From Palsa-504 sp963808615 (GTDB lineage: Bacteria > Actinomycetota > Actinomycetes > Streptosporangiales > Streptosporangiaceae), in the NCBI GenBank assembly GCA_963808615.1, contig CAWEGV010000006.1, positions 62,001 to 126,000 on the forward strand: DNA of 64,000 nt, given 5' to 3'. Positions 33,716 to 42,878 of the stretch are shown piece by piece; within the stretch, counting starts at the first letter, position 1, and each line of letters begins with the position of its first letter. The notes beneath the pieces were generated by a model. The model made no database searches and was not told the origin of the DNA. It saw only the letters and a list, made by a program, of their open reading frames with translations. A program made the translations under genes and the position numbers.

Positions 33716-36169
33716 GTGTCGGCCGACTACGAGAAGATCCGCGAGGAGAATATCGCCAGGTACGGCTGGGACACGGCCGTACTGGATCTGCTCGGGCAGC
33801 TGTACAGCGAGCGGACTCACTTCATCTTCGAGCTGATCCAGAACGCCGAGGATGCGGGGGCCACCGAGCTGTTCTTCGAGCTGTTCCCCGATCGCCTGGA
33901 GGTGCGGCACGATGGGCGGCCGTTCACCGAGGCCGACGTGCGCGGCGTCTGCGGAGTCGGCCAGAGCCGCAAGTCGCTGACCTCGATCGGCCAGTTCGGC
34001 ATCGGCTTCAAGTCGGTGTATGCGTACACCAAGACCCCGCGGGTCTACAGCGCGGGAGAGCACTTCCGGATCGAGGCCTATGTGCGGCCGTTCCCGGTCG
34101 AGCCGCTGGACCTGCCCGCGTCGGTCACCCTGTTCGTGTTCCCCTTCGACCATGACACGGTGACCGCCGACGTGGCCGCCGGTGAGATAGCCGCGGCCCT
34201 GAACGCGCTCCGGCCCGGAACCCTGCTGTTCCTGGCCAGCATCGCCCGGCTGCGGGTCGGCGGCGTGCGGGTAGCCGACGCGGCCATCGAGCGCTCGGTC
34301 ACCGAGGGGACACCCCGTCGGGTCACGCTGTCCAAGGGCCGCGCCCGCCGGGATGAGGAGTGGCTGGTCTGGGCGCGCCCGGTTGAGGGCCTCAGCCAGG
34401 TGTCGCACCAGATCGAGATCGCCTTCCCGGCCGAGGCCGGGCGGATCACCGAGCGCGGCACCTTCCCGCTGAGCGTGTTCTTCCCCACCGAGAAGGAGAC
34501 CTTCCTCGGCTTCGTGGTGCAGGGCCCGTACCGGACCACGCCCGCCAGGGACAACGTCCCCGAGCACGATCCGTCGAACCAGGCCCTGGCGCGGCAGACC
34601 GCCGTGCTGCTCGCCGACATCCTGGAAGAGCTCCGGGACGGCGGCCTGCTCACCGTCGAGGTGCTGCAGGCGCTGCCGCTCGACGCCGCGCGTTTCCAGC
34701 CCGGCTCGATGTTCCGCTCGCTGTTCGAGTCGGTGCGTGAGGCTCTCAGCCAGGCCGAGCTCATCCCGGTCGCGGGCGGCGGTTACCGTGCGGCCGCCGA
34801 CCTGAAGCTGGCCCACACCACGGACCTGCCCGGGCTGCTGGACGCCGATCAGCTGGGCACGCTGTACGGTGCGGGCGGGCCGGCCTGGTTCGCCGACAAG
34901 TCCATCACCGAGAGCGGCACGCCGGTCCTGTGGCGCTATCTGCGGGATGAGATCGGAATCGAGGAGGTCACCGCGGGCAGCGTCGTCGCGAACCTCAGCC
35001 GCGAATTCCTCCAGGCGCAGCCGGATGAGTGGATCGTGCGCTTGTACGCGTTCCTGTTCACCGATTCCGCGCTGTGGCGGGCGCCGAGGTCTCCCGCCGA
35101 GTCCGGCGGCGCGGCCCGGGCCCGGCCGATCATCCGGCTCGAGGACGGCAGCCAGGTCGCTCCGTTCGACGCCGCCGACCGCCCGGCCGCCTACCTGCCC
35201 GGACCGGTCCCGAGTAACCTGCCCACGGTGCGGCGCACGGTGGCGGGCTCCCCCGCGGCCCGCCAGTTCCTTGATGCACTGAACCTGACCGAGCCGGACG
35301 TGGTGGCGGAAGTCCTCGAACTCATCCTGCCCCGGTATGACCGGATGGACTTCGCGGAGCTGGATCTCGCCGAGCACGACGCCGACCTGGACCGCGTGGT
35401 ATGCGCGGTGGATGAGGCCGGGGCGGGCCGGCGGGCCGAGTTGCTCGAACGGCTACGGCAGACCGCCTTCCTCATCGGGGAGAACGCCGCAACCGGCGAA
35501 CAGCGGCTGATGGCGCCGCCCGGGCTGTACCAGCGCGCCAAGGACCTGGAGGTCTACTTCGACGCCAACCCCGGCATCTGGTTCGCCGCCGACCGCTACG
35601 GGCCGTGGCTGGTCCAGCTGCGCGGCATGGGGGTCCGGCAGGCGGTGGAGGTCCGCGCCCGGACCCCGGATCCGCTCGGGTACGTGACGATCACGGTCGC
35701 GTTCGGCCGGAACGAGCGCGGGCTCGACGGATTCGATCCCGACTCCGACGTCGACGGCCTGGACTTCGCGCTCCGCCATCCCAGCCACGATCGCTCGGAA
35801 TACGTCTGGAACGTCCTGCTGAGCCCGAACCGGCACCTGATCGCCGGCGCCGTCGAGAGGTCGGTGCTCCAGTCGTTCAGCGACTCCAGCCGGGAGAACG
35901 TCACGTCGGCGATCGGCATGGCGGCGGAGCGCGAAGCCTGGCTACCGGGCCGGGACGGGACGTTCCGCAGGCCGGCCGAGCTCTCGCTCGATGACCTGCC
36001 GCCGACCTACACGCGGGATGAGGGGCTGGCCCGGGCGCTGCACATGCTCCGGCCGGTGGTGGCCGAGGCGGCCCGCCAGCTCGGGATCCCGCCCGAGGTG
36101 CTGTGGGGGCTGGGCGCGCGCCCTGACCTCGTCGCGATGATCGAGCGCGAACTCGGCGGGCAGCCGTAA
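33716..36169 (+). CDS. Sacsin/Hsp90-like histidine-kinase-fold ATPase
   Basis: 817 aa from the GTG at 33716 (GGAGG 8 nt upstream). The N-terminal ~250 residues carry GHKL motifs of the sacsin type: N-box FELIQNAEDAGAT (38-50), a modified G1 loop RHDGRPFTEADV and G2 GQFGIGFKSVY (92-102), then a DNVPEHDPSNQAL segment. The remaining ~550 residues show no recognised domain and no membrane segment; DUF3883 or nuclease motifs were not seen. Bacterial sacsin-like ATPases are mostly uncharacterised, and some sit in defence loci. Here it stands alone, divergent from the Cys-rich/LeuRS operon with ~165 bp between. A chaperone or defence role is inference. Confidence 0.8.
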   Translation: MSADYEKIREENIARYGWDTAVLDLLGQLYSERTHFIFELIQNAEDAGATELFFELFPDRLEVRHDGRPFTEADVRGVCGVGQSRKSLTSIGQFGIGFKSVYAYTKTPRVYSAGEHFRIEAYVRPFPVEPLDLPASVTLFVFPFDHDTVTADVAAGEIAAALNALRPGTLLFLASIARLRVGGVRVADAAIERSVTEGTPRRVTLSKGRARRDEEWLVWARPVEGLSQVSHQIEIAFPAEAGRITERGTFPLSVFFPTEKETFLGFVVQGPYRTTPARDNVPEHDPSNQALARQTAVLLADILEELRDGGLLTVEVLQALPLDAARFQPGSMFRSLFESVREALSQAELIPVAGGGYRAAADLKLAHTTDLPGLLDADQLGTLYGAGGPAWFADKSITESGTPVLWRYLRDEIGIEEVTAGSVVANLSREFLQAQPDEWIVRLYAFLFTDSALWRAPRSPAESGGAARARPIIRLEDGSQVAPFDAADRPAAYLPGPVPSNLPTVRRTVAGSPAARQFLDALNLTEPDVVAEVLELILPRYDRMDFAELDLAEHDADLDRVVCAVDEAGAGRRAELLERLRQTAFLIGENAATGEQRLMAPPGLYQRAKDLEVYFDANPGIWFAADRYGPWLVQLRGMGVRQAVEVRARTPDPLGYVTITVAFGRNERGLDGFDPDSDVDGLDFALRHPSHDRSEYVWNVLLSPNRHLIAGAVERSVLQSFSDSSRENVTSAIGMAAEREAWLPGRDGTFRRPAELSLDDLPPTYTRDEGLARALHMLRPVVAEAARQLGIPPEVLWGLGARPDLVAMIERELGGQP

Positions 36170-36189
36170 CGTCCGCGGCCTGTCCGACG

Positions 36190-37185
36190 TCAGAGCCGGA
36201 CGATCATCTTGCCGGTGTTGCCCCCGTTGAACAGGCTGATGAAGGCGTCCGGGGCGCTATCGAGGCCGTCCACGATCGTTTCGGTGTGGGAGAGGTTGCC
36301 CTCTCGCAGCCAGGTGCTGACGTCGGCGATCATGGCGGGCAACCGGTCCCAGTGGTCGCTGATGATATAGCCGCGCAGAGTCAGCCGCTTGGTGATGACG
36401 AACCTCAGGTTGTCCGGGCCGGACGGCGCCTCGGTGGCGTTGTAGTGGGCGATCGCGCCGCACATGGCCACGCGGCCGTGGGTATTGAGCATCTCCAGCG
36501 CGGCTTCCAGGTGCTCGGCGCCCACGTTGTCGAAGTAGACGTCGATGCCGTCTGGCGCGGCCTCGCGCAGCTGGCTCAGCACCGGGGCGGTCTTGTAGTT
36601 GAAGGCGGCGTCGAAGCCGATCTCGCGTAGCCAGCGAACCTTGTCGTCGCTGCCCGCGCTGCCGATCACCCGGGCCGCACCCTTGAGCCTGGCCATCTGC
36701 CCGGCCACGCTGCCCACCGCTCCGGCCGCGCCGGAGACGAACACCACGTCACCGGGCTGCAGCGCGGCGATGTCCAGCAGGCCGACGTAAGCGGTCAGCG
36801 CGGGCATGCCGAGCACGCCCAGGTAAGCGGACGGGGACAGGCCGGGCACCGCCGCCACCTTCTGCGCGCTCCTGGCGGGCAGGACCGCCTCGTCCCGCCA
36901 GCCCAGCATGTGCAGGACCAGGTCACCCTCGGACAGGTCCGGCGACCTGGACTCGACCACGGTGCCGACCGCGCCGCCTTCCAGCGGCTCGCCCACCCGG
37001 AACGGCGGGACATAGGACTTCACGTCGTTCATCCGGGCGCGCATGTACGGGTCCACCGATATGAACAGGTTGCGTACCCGTACCTGCCCGTCAGCGAGGT
37101 CCGGCCGGTCCGTCTCAGTCAGCTGGAAGTTGGCCTCGGTGGGCGGGCCCGAAGGTCGCGAGGCGAGCACGATCTGACGTGGCAC
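36190..37185 (-). CDS. NADP-dependent MDR oxidoreductase (leukotriene B4 dehydrogenase/CurA-like)
   Basis: 331 aa from the GTG at 37185 (GGAGG 6 nt upstream). The pattern RNLFISVDPYMRARMNDVKSY, then VFVSGAAGAVGSVAGQMARLKG (cofactor loop) and YFDNVGAEHLEAALEMLN are characteristic of the zinc-free PTGR/CurA/YfmJ group that reduces enones with NADPH. It is the last gene of the hpa operon, 25 bp after hpaD, so it may reduce an unsaturated intermediate, but it is not a standard pathway member. Confidence 0.85.
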   Translation of the reverse strand: MPRQIVLASRPSGPPTEANFQLTETDRPDLADGQVRVRNLFISVDPYMRARMNDVKSYVPPFRVGEPLEGGAVGTVVESRSPDLSEGDLVLHMLGWRDEAVLPARSAQKVAAVPGLSPSAYLGVLGMPALTAYVGLLDIAALQPGDVVFVSGAAGAVGSVAGQMARLKGAARVIGSAGSDDKVRWLREIGFDAAFNYKTAPVLSQLREAAPDGIDVYFDNVGAEHLEAALEMLNTHGRVAMCGAIAHYNATEAPSGPDNLRFVITKRLTLRGYIISDHWDRLPAMIADVSTWLREGNLSHTETIVDGLDSAPDAFISLFNGGNTGKMIVRL

Positions 37186-37210
37186 TTCGATCCTCCATGA
37201 AGCGAGACAC

Positions 37211-38212
37211 TTATTCGGTAAAGCCGTCCGCCCCCACCTTGACCTCGGCGGGCTGCTGCTCGGCGACCAGGGGGCGGGGGCTGCCGTCCAGGTCCAGGAT
37301 CGCGGAGGCCTCGGTGTACCAGGACGGGACCACCGGGTGACCCCAGAAGTCCCGGCGCCTCGGGTCCTGCACCGACCAGCGCAGCACGGGATGGTCCGGG
37401 TCGCCGGTGAAATAGTCGCTGGTGTAGATCTCCAGCCGGTGCCCGTCCGGGTCCCGCAGGTAGACGTAGAACGCGTTGGACACGCCGTGCCGCCCCGGGC
37501 CGCGCTCGATGCGGGACTCCTCGTGCAGCGAGCCGAGGATGTCGCAGATCCGCAGCACCTGGTGCGACTCGTGGGCGAAGAACCCCAGGTGGTGCAGGCG
37601 CGGCCCGTCGCCACCGGTGAACGCCACATCGTGCACGGTCTGCTTGCGGAACATCCAGGCCGCGTACAGCGTGTCGCCGTCCTCGATGGTCTCGGACAGG
37701 CCGAACCCGAGGGACCGGTAGTACTGGTAGGCGGCGCGGACGTCGGGCACCACGATGTTGAAGTGGTCCAGCCGGGCCACCTCGGCGCCGCGCCGCAGGT
37801 CATAGCGCTGCTGCAAGCGCCACGGGTGGTCGGCGGCGTAGAAGAACTCGACGGTGAAGCCGAGCGGATCTTCGGCCCGGACCGCCTCCCCCACGCCCGG
37901 CGTGACGCCCGCTGGCACCCGAGCGGTCCGCGTGCCGAGCGCGGCGTAGAACGCTTCGGCCAGGTCGAGGTCGGCGGCGGTGCGTACCCGGAACGCGAGC
38001 CGGGCCGCCGCGGGCTGCGCGCCCTGGCGCAGGATCAGGTTGTGGTGGGTGAGCTCGTCGTAGCCGCGCAGGTAGAGCAGGCCGGGGTCGTCGCGGGTGA
38101 CGACGAAGCCGAGCAGGTCCACCCAGAACCACCTGGCCCGGTCCAGGTCGGTCACGACCAGCTCGGCATAAGCGGCGCGCACGATATCAGGGGGCAGCTG
38201 GGCCATGATCAC
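37211..38212 (-). CDS. hpaD: 3,4-dihydroxyphenylacetate 2,3-dioxygenase (extradiol, type I)
   Basis: 333 aa; the GTG start overlaps the hpaE stop. Two VOC modules: an N-terminal structural one (AAYAELVVTDLDRARWFWVD) and a C-terminal catalytic one. Metal ligands are His150 (RLDHFNIVVPD), His207/208 (RLHHLGFFAHES) and Glu261 (GHRLEIYTSDYF), with spacing as in Arthrobacter and Brevibacterium homoprotocatechuate dioxygenases. It opens the ring of homoprotocatechuate to CHMS, the first step of the meta pathway; HpaE, next to it, takes the product. Other catechols cannot be excluded. Confidence 0.88.
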   Translation of the reverse strand: MIMAQLPPDIVRAAYAELVVTDLDRARWFWVDLLGFVVTRDDPGLLYLRGYDELTHHNLILRQGAQPAAARLAFRVRTAADLDLAEAFYAALGTRTARVPAGVTPGVGEAVRAEDPLGFTVEFFYAADHPWRLQQRYDLRRGAEVARLDHFNIVVPDVRAAYQYYRSLGFGLSETIEDGDTLYAAWMFRKQTVHDVAFTGGDGPRLHHLGFFAHESHQVLRICDILGSLHEESRIERGPGRHGVSNAFYVYLRDPDGHRLEIYTSDYFTGDPDHPVLRWSVQDPRRRDFWGHPVVPSWYTEASAILDLDGSPRPLVAEQQPAEVKVGADGFTE

Positions 38213-39693
38213 GCTCCGAACCTGGGCACTCCGGTATCGCCCAGCGGGATGTGGACGATACGCGATTCAGTGTAGAAGTCCAGGCTGTGCGCCCCGCCCT
38301 CGCGGCCGAGCCCGCTGGCCTTCACCCCGCCGAACGGGGTACGCAGGTCCCGCACGTTGTGCGAGTTGATCCAGGTCATCCCGGCCTCGACCGCGTGCGC
38401 CACCCGGTGCGCGCGGGCCAGGTCGCTGGTCCAGATGTAAGCGGCCAGCCCGTAGCGCGTGGCGTTGGCCAAGGTGATCGCTTCCGCTTCGTCATCGAAG
38501 GGGGTGACGCACACCACCGGCCCGAAGATCTCCTCGCGGAAGATCCGCATCGACGAGCCGACGTCGGCGAACACCGTGGCGGCCAGGTAGTTGCCCTCGG
38601 CCAGCCCGGCGGGCCGCGACCCGCCGGCCACCAGGCGTGCGCCCTCGGCCTGGCCGACCCGCACGTAGGACAGCACGCGCGCGTAATGCTCGGGGTGCAC
38701 CAGCGCGCCGATCTCGGTGGCCGGGTCGGACGGCTCGCCGACCCGGATGCGTTCGGCCCGGCCGGCGAGCCGGGTGACCAGATCGGGGTAGATGGATCGT
38801 TCGGCCAAAATCCGGGAGCCGGCCGTGCACCGCTCGCCGTTGAGGGAGAACACCCCGAACAGGGCGCTGTCGGTGGCCCGGTCCAGGTCGGCGTCGGCGA
38901 AGACCAGGCACGGCGACTTGCCGCCCAGTTCCATCGACAGGCCCTTCAGGTGCGGCGCGGCGGCCGCCATGATCGCCTGGCCGGTGCCGGTCTCGCCGGT
39001 GAACGAGATGCGGGGCACGCCCGGATGCGCGACCAGCGCCGCGCCGGCCACCTCGCCGATGCCGTGGACCAGGTTGAACACGCCGTCGGGCAGGCCGGCC
39101 TCGGCCATGATCTCCGGCAGCAGGCTGGCCGACAGCGGCGTCCACTCGGCTGGCTTGAGCACCACCGTGCAGCCGGAAGCCAGCGCGGGAGCGAGCTTCC
39201 AGGACTCCAGCATGAACGGGGTGTTCCACGGGGTGATCAAGCCCGCCACCCCGGCGGGCTTGCGGATCACGTAGCCGAACTGCGCGCCGGTCCGGAACGC
39301 GTCCTCGTGCAGCGTCACCGTCATGTCGGCGAAGAACCTGAAGTTCTCCGCGGCCCGCGCCGCCTGGCCGCGGGCCTGGGTGACCGGCAGCCCGGTGTCG
39401 AAGGTCTCGAACTCCGCGATCCGCGCCGCGCGGGCCTCGATGCCGCCGGCGATGTTGTTCAGGATGGTGGCCCGGGCCCGGCCGGTCAGGCGCGGCCACG
39501 GGCCTTCGGCGAACGCGGCCTGGGCGGCGGTCACGGCCAGGTCCACGTCCTTGGGCCCCCCGGCCGCGACCGTCGCGTAGGGCTGGCCGGTCACCGGGTC
39601 GGCGACCTGGAACGTCGCGCCGTCCGCGCTGGGGGTGTGCACGCCGCCGATGAAGTGCTCGAGCTTGGCGGGGACATTGGGCGGGGCGCTCAT
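38209..39693 (-). CDS. hpaE: 5-carboxymethyl-2-hydroxymuconate-semialdehyde dehydrogenase
   Basis: 494 aa ALDH. Features: NTPFMLESWKLAPALASG, VLKPAEWTPLSASLLPEI, FTGETGTGQAIMAAAAPH, catalytic Glu in SMELGGKSPCLVF and catalytic Cys in NGERCTAGSRIL, EIFGPVVCVTPFD. The ATG overlaps the preceding fusion-gene stop by 4 bp. Placement between an extradiol dioxygenase and a FAH-type decarboxylase/isomerase makes oxidation of CHMS to the diacid the likely role. It is cytoplasmic and NAD-dependent. Confidence 0.88.
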   Translation of the reverse strand: MSAPPNVPAKLEHFIGGVHTPSADGATFQVADPVTGQPYATVAAGGPKDVDLAVTAAQAAFAEGPWPRLTGRARATILNNIAGGIEARAARIAEFETFDTGLPVTQARGQAARAAENFRFFADMTVTLHEDAFRTGAQFGYVIRKPAGVAGLITPWNTPFMLESWKLAPALASGCTVVLKPAEWTPLSASLLPEIMAEAGLPDGVFNLVHGIGEVAGAALVAHPGVPRISFTGETGTGQAIMAAAAPHLKGLSMELGGKSPCLVFADADLDRATDSALFGVFSLNGERCTAGSRILAERSIYPDLVTRLAGRAERIRVGEPSDPATEIGALVHPEHYARVLSYVRVGQAEGARLVAGGSRPAGLAEGNYLAATVFADVGSSMRIFREEIFGPVVCVTPFDDEAEAITLANATRYGLAAYIWTSDLARAHRVAHAVEAGMTWINSHNVRDLRTPFGGVKASGLGREGGAHSLDFYTESRIVHIPLGDTGVPRFGA

Positions 39694-41357
39694 GATGCAT
39701 CACCGGCCTCGGCAGCATCAGATGCACCGGGGTCAGGACCGGACTCGGCGACACGATGTGACATCGTGGCGGTTATAGCCGCATCGTTGGCACATCGTTG
39801 CGGGCCGGACGGCGGTTCGGACGGCGGGTCGGGGCGGGCTTGCTGGGCGAGCCAGGACTCGTAGTCGGCGCGGTGGGATTCGGTGAGGGGGAACAGGCCC
39901 TCGATCGGCTCGCCCGCGGCGATGCGCTCGGCGATGAACGTTTCCTGGCGCTCCTGCTCCCGCGCGTCGGCCAGGACCTCGGCCGCGATGGCGGGCGGCA
40001 GCACCACCACTCCGTCGGCGTCGCCGACGAGGATATCTCCCGGCTGGATCGTGACCCCGGCGCAGGCCACGGCGACGTCGGTCTCCCAGGGGATGTGCCG
40101 CCGGCCGAGGACGGCTGGGTGCGTGGCGGCGTGATAGACGGGAATCTCGAGCCCGGCGAGCACGGCGCTGTCCCTGATCGCGCCGTCCGTGACGACGCCG
40201 GCCGCCCCGCGGACCTGGGCGCGCAGGGCCAGGATGTCGCCGATGGTGCCCGCCGTGGTGTCACCGCGGGCCTCGATGACCAGCACCTCGCCGGGGCGGA
40301 TGGCCTCGATCGCGCGCCGCTGCGCGTTCATGCCCCCGCCGTGGCTGGCCGACAGGTCCTCCCGCAGCGGCAGGTACCGCACCGTCCGGGCGTACCCGGC
40401 CAGCCGCGTGCCGGGGCGGGTGGAGCGCAGCCCGTCCAGGGTGAGGCCGTTCAGCCCGCGCTTGCGCAGCAGCGCGGCGAGTGTGGCGGTCGACACCTCG
40501 CGCAGACGGTCGAGCATCTCTGTGGGGGGCCGGGCGGGGTGAGCGGGGGGCTGGCCGGGATGGGCGGAGAGCTGGGCGCGATCGGCGGAGGGCTGGGCGC
40601 GATCGGCGGAGGGCTGGGCGCGATCGGCGGAGGGCTGGGCGCGATGGCGCGCGGCGCCGTAGGCTGCCGAGCGCTCGGCGTCGTCGGCCCGGGGCATCGC
40701 GCCGGGCGGCTCCAGCCGGTAGTCGGCTTCGACGATCGGGCTGCGCAGCCGGCCCGACGACTGCTCCCCCGCGCTGACCTCGACCTCCACCACATCGCCG
40801 GGGTTCACCACGGTCGAGCCGGTGGGCGTGCCGGTCAGGATCAGGTCGCCGGGTTCCAGCGTGACGAGCCGGGACAGGTCGGCGACGATGTCGTCGAAGC
40901 CGAACAGCATGTCCCGGCCGGGCCAGGCGTCCTGGGCCAGTTCGCCGTTCACCCAGGTACGCAGGCGCAGTTCGGCCAGGTCGACGACGCGCGCGTCGAT
41001 CAGCTGGGGACCGACCGGGGTGAAGCCGTCGATGCCCTTGGACCGGACATTGGAGCCGCGGTCGGCGTAGCGGAGGTCGTAGACGCCGAAGTCGTTGGCG
41101 GCGGTGAGCGCTGACACGCAGTCCCACGCGCCGGCGCGGCTGACCCGGCGGGCACGGTGCCCGATGACCAGCGCCACCTCGCCCTCGAAGGCCAGCAATT
41201 CGCACCCGGGCGGGCGGGCGACCGGATCGCCGCTGCCGGCCAGCGACGAGAGTGGCTTGAGGAAGTACGAGGGCCAGGCCGGCATCTGGCCGCGCTCGGC
41301 CGCGCGGCTCCGGTAGCTGACGTGCACCGCGACGACCTTGCCGGGAGTACGCTCCAT
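39690..41357 (-). CDS. Fusion: FAH-family (HpaG-like) domain + RraA-family aldolase domain
   Basis: 555 aa from the ATG at 41357 (ATGs at 41366 and 41381 also in frame). Residues ~2-215 are a fumarylacetoacetate-hydrolase fold like HpaG (LLAFEGEVALVIG and DFGVYDLR metal region, LTGTPTGSTVVNPGD). A repetitive linker follows (AQPSADR three times). Residues ~280-475 are RraA-like, with GGMNAQRRAIEAIRPG and VVTDGAIRDSAVLAGLEIPV; the Arg-Asp pair (395-396) is the class II pyruvate-aldolase signature of HMG/CHA aldolases. HpaG decarboxylates/isomerises mid-pathway acids, and the pathway ends with a pyruvate-type aldol cleavage normally done by HpaI. The RraA half may supply that step. First gene of the operon. 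Confidence 0.85.
   Translation of the reverse strand: MERTPGKVVAVHVSYRSRAAERGQMPAWPSYFLKPLSSLAGSGDPVARPPGCELLAFEGEVALVIGHRARRVSRAGAWDCVSALTAANDFGVYDLRYADRGSNVRSKGIDGFTPVGPQLIDARVVDLAELRLRTWVNGELAQDAWPGRDMLFGFDDIVADLSRLVTLEPGDLILTGTPTGSTVVNPGDVVEVEVSAGEQSSGRLRSPIVEADYRLEPPGAMPRADDAERSAAYGAARHRAQPSADRAQPSADRAQPSADRAQLSAHPGQPPAHPARPPTEMLDRLREVSTATLAALLRKRGLNGLTLDGLRSTRPGTRLAGYARTVRYLPLREDLSASHGGGMNAQRRAIEAIRPGEVLVIEARGDTTAGTIGDILALRAQVRGAAGVVTDGAIRDSAVLAGLEIPVYHAATHPAVLGRRHIPWETDVAVACAGVTIQPGDILVGDADGVVVLPPAIAAEVLADAREQERQETFIAERIAAGEPIEGLFPLTESHRADYESWLAQQARPDPPSEPPSGPQRCANDAAITATMSHRVAESGPDPGASDAAEAGDAS
40571..40645. repeat. 21-bp tandem repeat coding the fusion linker
   Basis: Three identical 21-bp units start at 40571, 40592 and 40613, followed by a 12-bp partial copy. 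They encode the AQPSADR repeats joining the FAH and RraA domains. Perfect identity suggests recent expansion and possible length variation between strains. Confidence 0.9.
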
Positions 41358-41490
41358 GGCTGCCATGGTGCACAGAACCATGGGCGGCTGGTCAAGGCAG
41401 CCGGGCGGGCTTTGCCGTGGTCACGGCCTGCCCGCGGGTGACGGCTGGTCAGCGCGGGCTCAGGGGCGGGAGCGCGCTAGAGTCTGCGCT

Positions 41491-42324
41491 ATGCGATTCG
41501 CCACCATCCGGACCGGGGACAGGACCAGCGCGGCCAGGCTGGACGGGGACATTCTCGTGCCGCTGGATGCCGCCGACGTGGGCGAGCTGCTCGCCGCCGG
41601 CGGCCAGGGACCGGGACGGCCGCGAGAGGGGGCGGCGCCGGTACCTGTCGCGGAGGCTGACTTCGCGCCGGTCGTGCCCTGGCCGTCCAAGGTGATCTGC
41701 GTGGGGCTGAACTACCGGGCGCACATCGCCGAGACCGGGCGGGAGCTGCCCGAGTACCCGACGCTGTTCGCCAAGTTCGCCGATTCCCTGCTGGGCGCGC
41801 GGGATGACCTGGTCCTGCCGTCGGTAAGTGAGCGAGCCGACTGGGAGGCCGAGCTTGGGGTGATCATCGGCCGCTCGGTGTATCGGACGACACCGGAGGA
41901 GGCCGCGGCGGCCATCGCCGGGTACACGGTGGTCAACGACGTGTCGATGCGGGACTGGCAGTACCGCACCTCCCAGTTCCTGCAAGGCAAGATGTTCGAG
42001 CACTCCACTCCGGCCGGGCCCTACCTGGTCACGCCGGACGAGGCCGGGAACGCGACTGACCTCGAAATCTGCTGCGAGGTCGACGGGGTAGTGATGCAGC
42101 AGGGGCGGACCTCGGACCTGCTGTTCGGCCCGGCGGAGATCGTGGCCTACGCCAGCCAGGTGATCACCCTGCGGCCCGGCGATCTCATCGCCACCGGCAC
42201 GCCCGGCGGCGTGGGCTACACCCGCCAGCCGCCGGTCTACTTGCGGCCGGGCAACGTCTTGCGCACCTGGATCGAGGGCATCGGCGAATGCGTGAACCGC
42301 TGTGTCGCGGAGAAGACCGGCTGA
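41491..42324 (+). CDS. Fumarylacetoacetate-hydrolase-family protein
   Basis: 277 aa. The N-terminal 60 residues are a small lid domain (MRFATIRTGDRTSAARLDGD). The FAH core has KVICVGLNYRAHIAETGRELP, SERADWEAELGVIIGR (metal-binding Glu residues), NDVSMRDWQYRTSQFLQGKMF, and IATGTPGGVGYTRQPPVYL. The family cleaves or decarboxylates 2-oxo acids. It is divergent from the hpa operon with ~130 bp between starts and may supply the hydratase (HpaH-like) or second HpaG-like activity missing from that operon; this is inferred from context. Confidence 0.85.
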   Translation: MRFATIRTGDRTSAARLDGDILVPLDAADVGELLAAGGQGPGRPREGAAPVPVAEADFAPVVPWPSKVICVGLNYRAHIAETGRELPEYPTLFAKFADSLLGARDDLVLPSVSERADWEAELGVIIGRSVYRTTPEEAAAAIAGYTVVNDVSMRDWQYRTSQFLQGKMFEHSTPAGPYLVTPDEAGNATDLEICCEVDGVVMQQGRTSDLLFGPAEIVAYASQVITLRPGDLIATGTPGGVGYTRQPPVYLRPGNVLRTWIEGIGECVNRCVAEKTG

Positions 42325-42374
42325 GCCACGCACGAAGCGGCGCGGGGAACCACGGACCATTCGGCCAAAGGGTT

Positions 42375-42878
42375 TCATTCACTGGTCTGGCCGGTGACCA
42401 TTTCGACGACGATGTCCAGATGACCCAGGTGCCTGGCGTACTCCTGAAGCAAGTGGAACAGGACCCGCTCCAAGGTGGCGGGGTCAGCGCCATCCCAGCG
42501 GGGCCCGGGCTGGCCTGCCTCCGCCAGATCGTGGGACTCGATGATGGCCCGGCTGCGGCCGGCCTGTGTACGCAGATCGGCCAGGAGGGTCTCGAGCGTC
42601 TCGTCCGGGCCGACGGCCCAGCGGCCGCCGTCGCGGTCGCCCCACGGGTCGCCCACGTCGCGCCCCTCGAAGCCCCACTCCAGCCAGCGCAGCTCGACAT
42701 AGCGCAGGTGCTTGGCCAGCTCGAGCGGCGTCCAGCCGGACGGGAGGCGGCTGCGGCGCAGTTCGGCGGCGGGCAGCGCCTCGAGCTTGCTGGCCAGCTC
42801 GGACCGGAAGTAGTCGAGGTAGCGGCCGAACACCTCGGCGCGGGAACGGGCCGGAGCGGTCGGCTCGGGAAACGGCAC
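42375..42878 (-). CDS. DinB/DUF664-family protein
   Basis: 167 aa from the GTG at 42878. Four-helix DinB fold with metal-ligand histidines in LPSGWTPLELAKHLRYVELRWLEWGF (cut here between H and the helix end) and in LFHLLQEYARHLGHLDIVVE. Such mini-DinB proteins include mycothiol-dependent enzymes of actinomycetes; the WGF-GRD segment is common in the group. The only strong SD (GAGGAGGGG, about 42932-42940) lies 50 nt upstream of the GTG, and the frame is open back to an ATT codon 8 nt after it, so the true start is uncertain. Confidence 0.8.
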   Translation of the reverse strand: MPFPEPTAPARSRAEVFGRYLDYFRSELASKLEALPAAELRRSRLPSGWTPLELAKHLRYVELRWLEWGFEGRDVGDPWGDRDGGRWAVGPDETLETLLADLRTQAGRSRAIIESHDLAEAGQPGPRWDGADPATLERVLFHLLQEYARHLGHLDIVVEMVTGQTSE

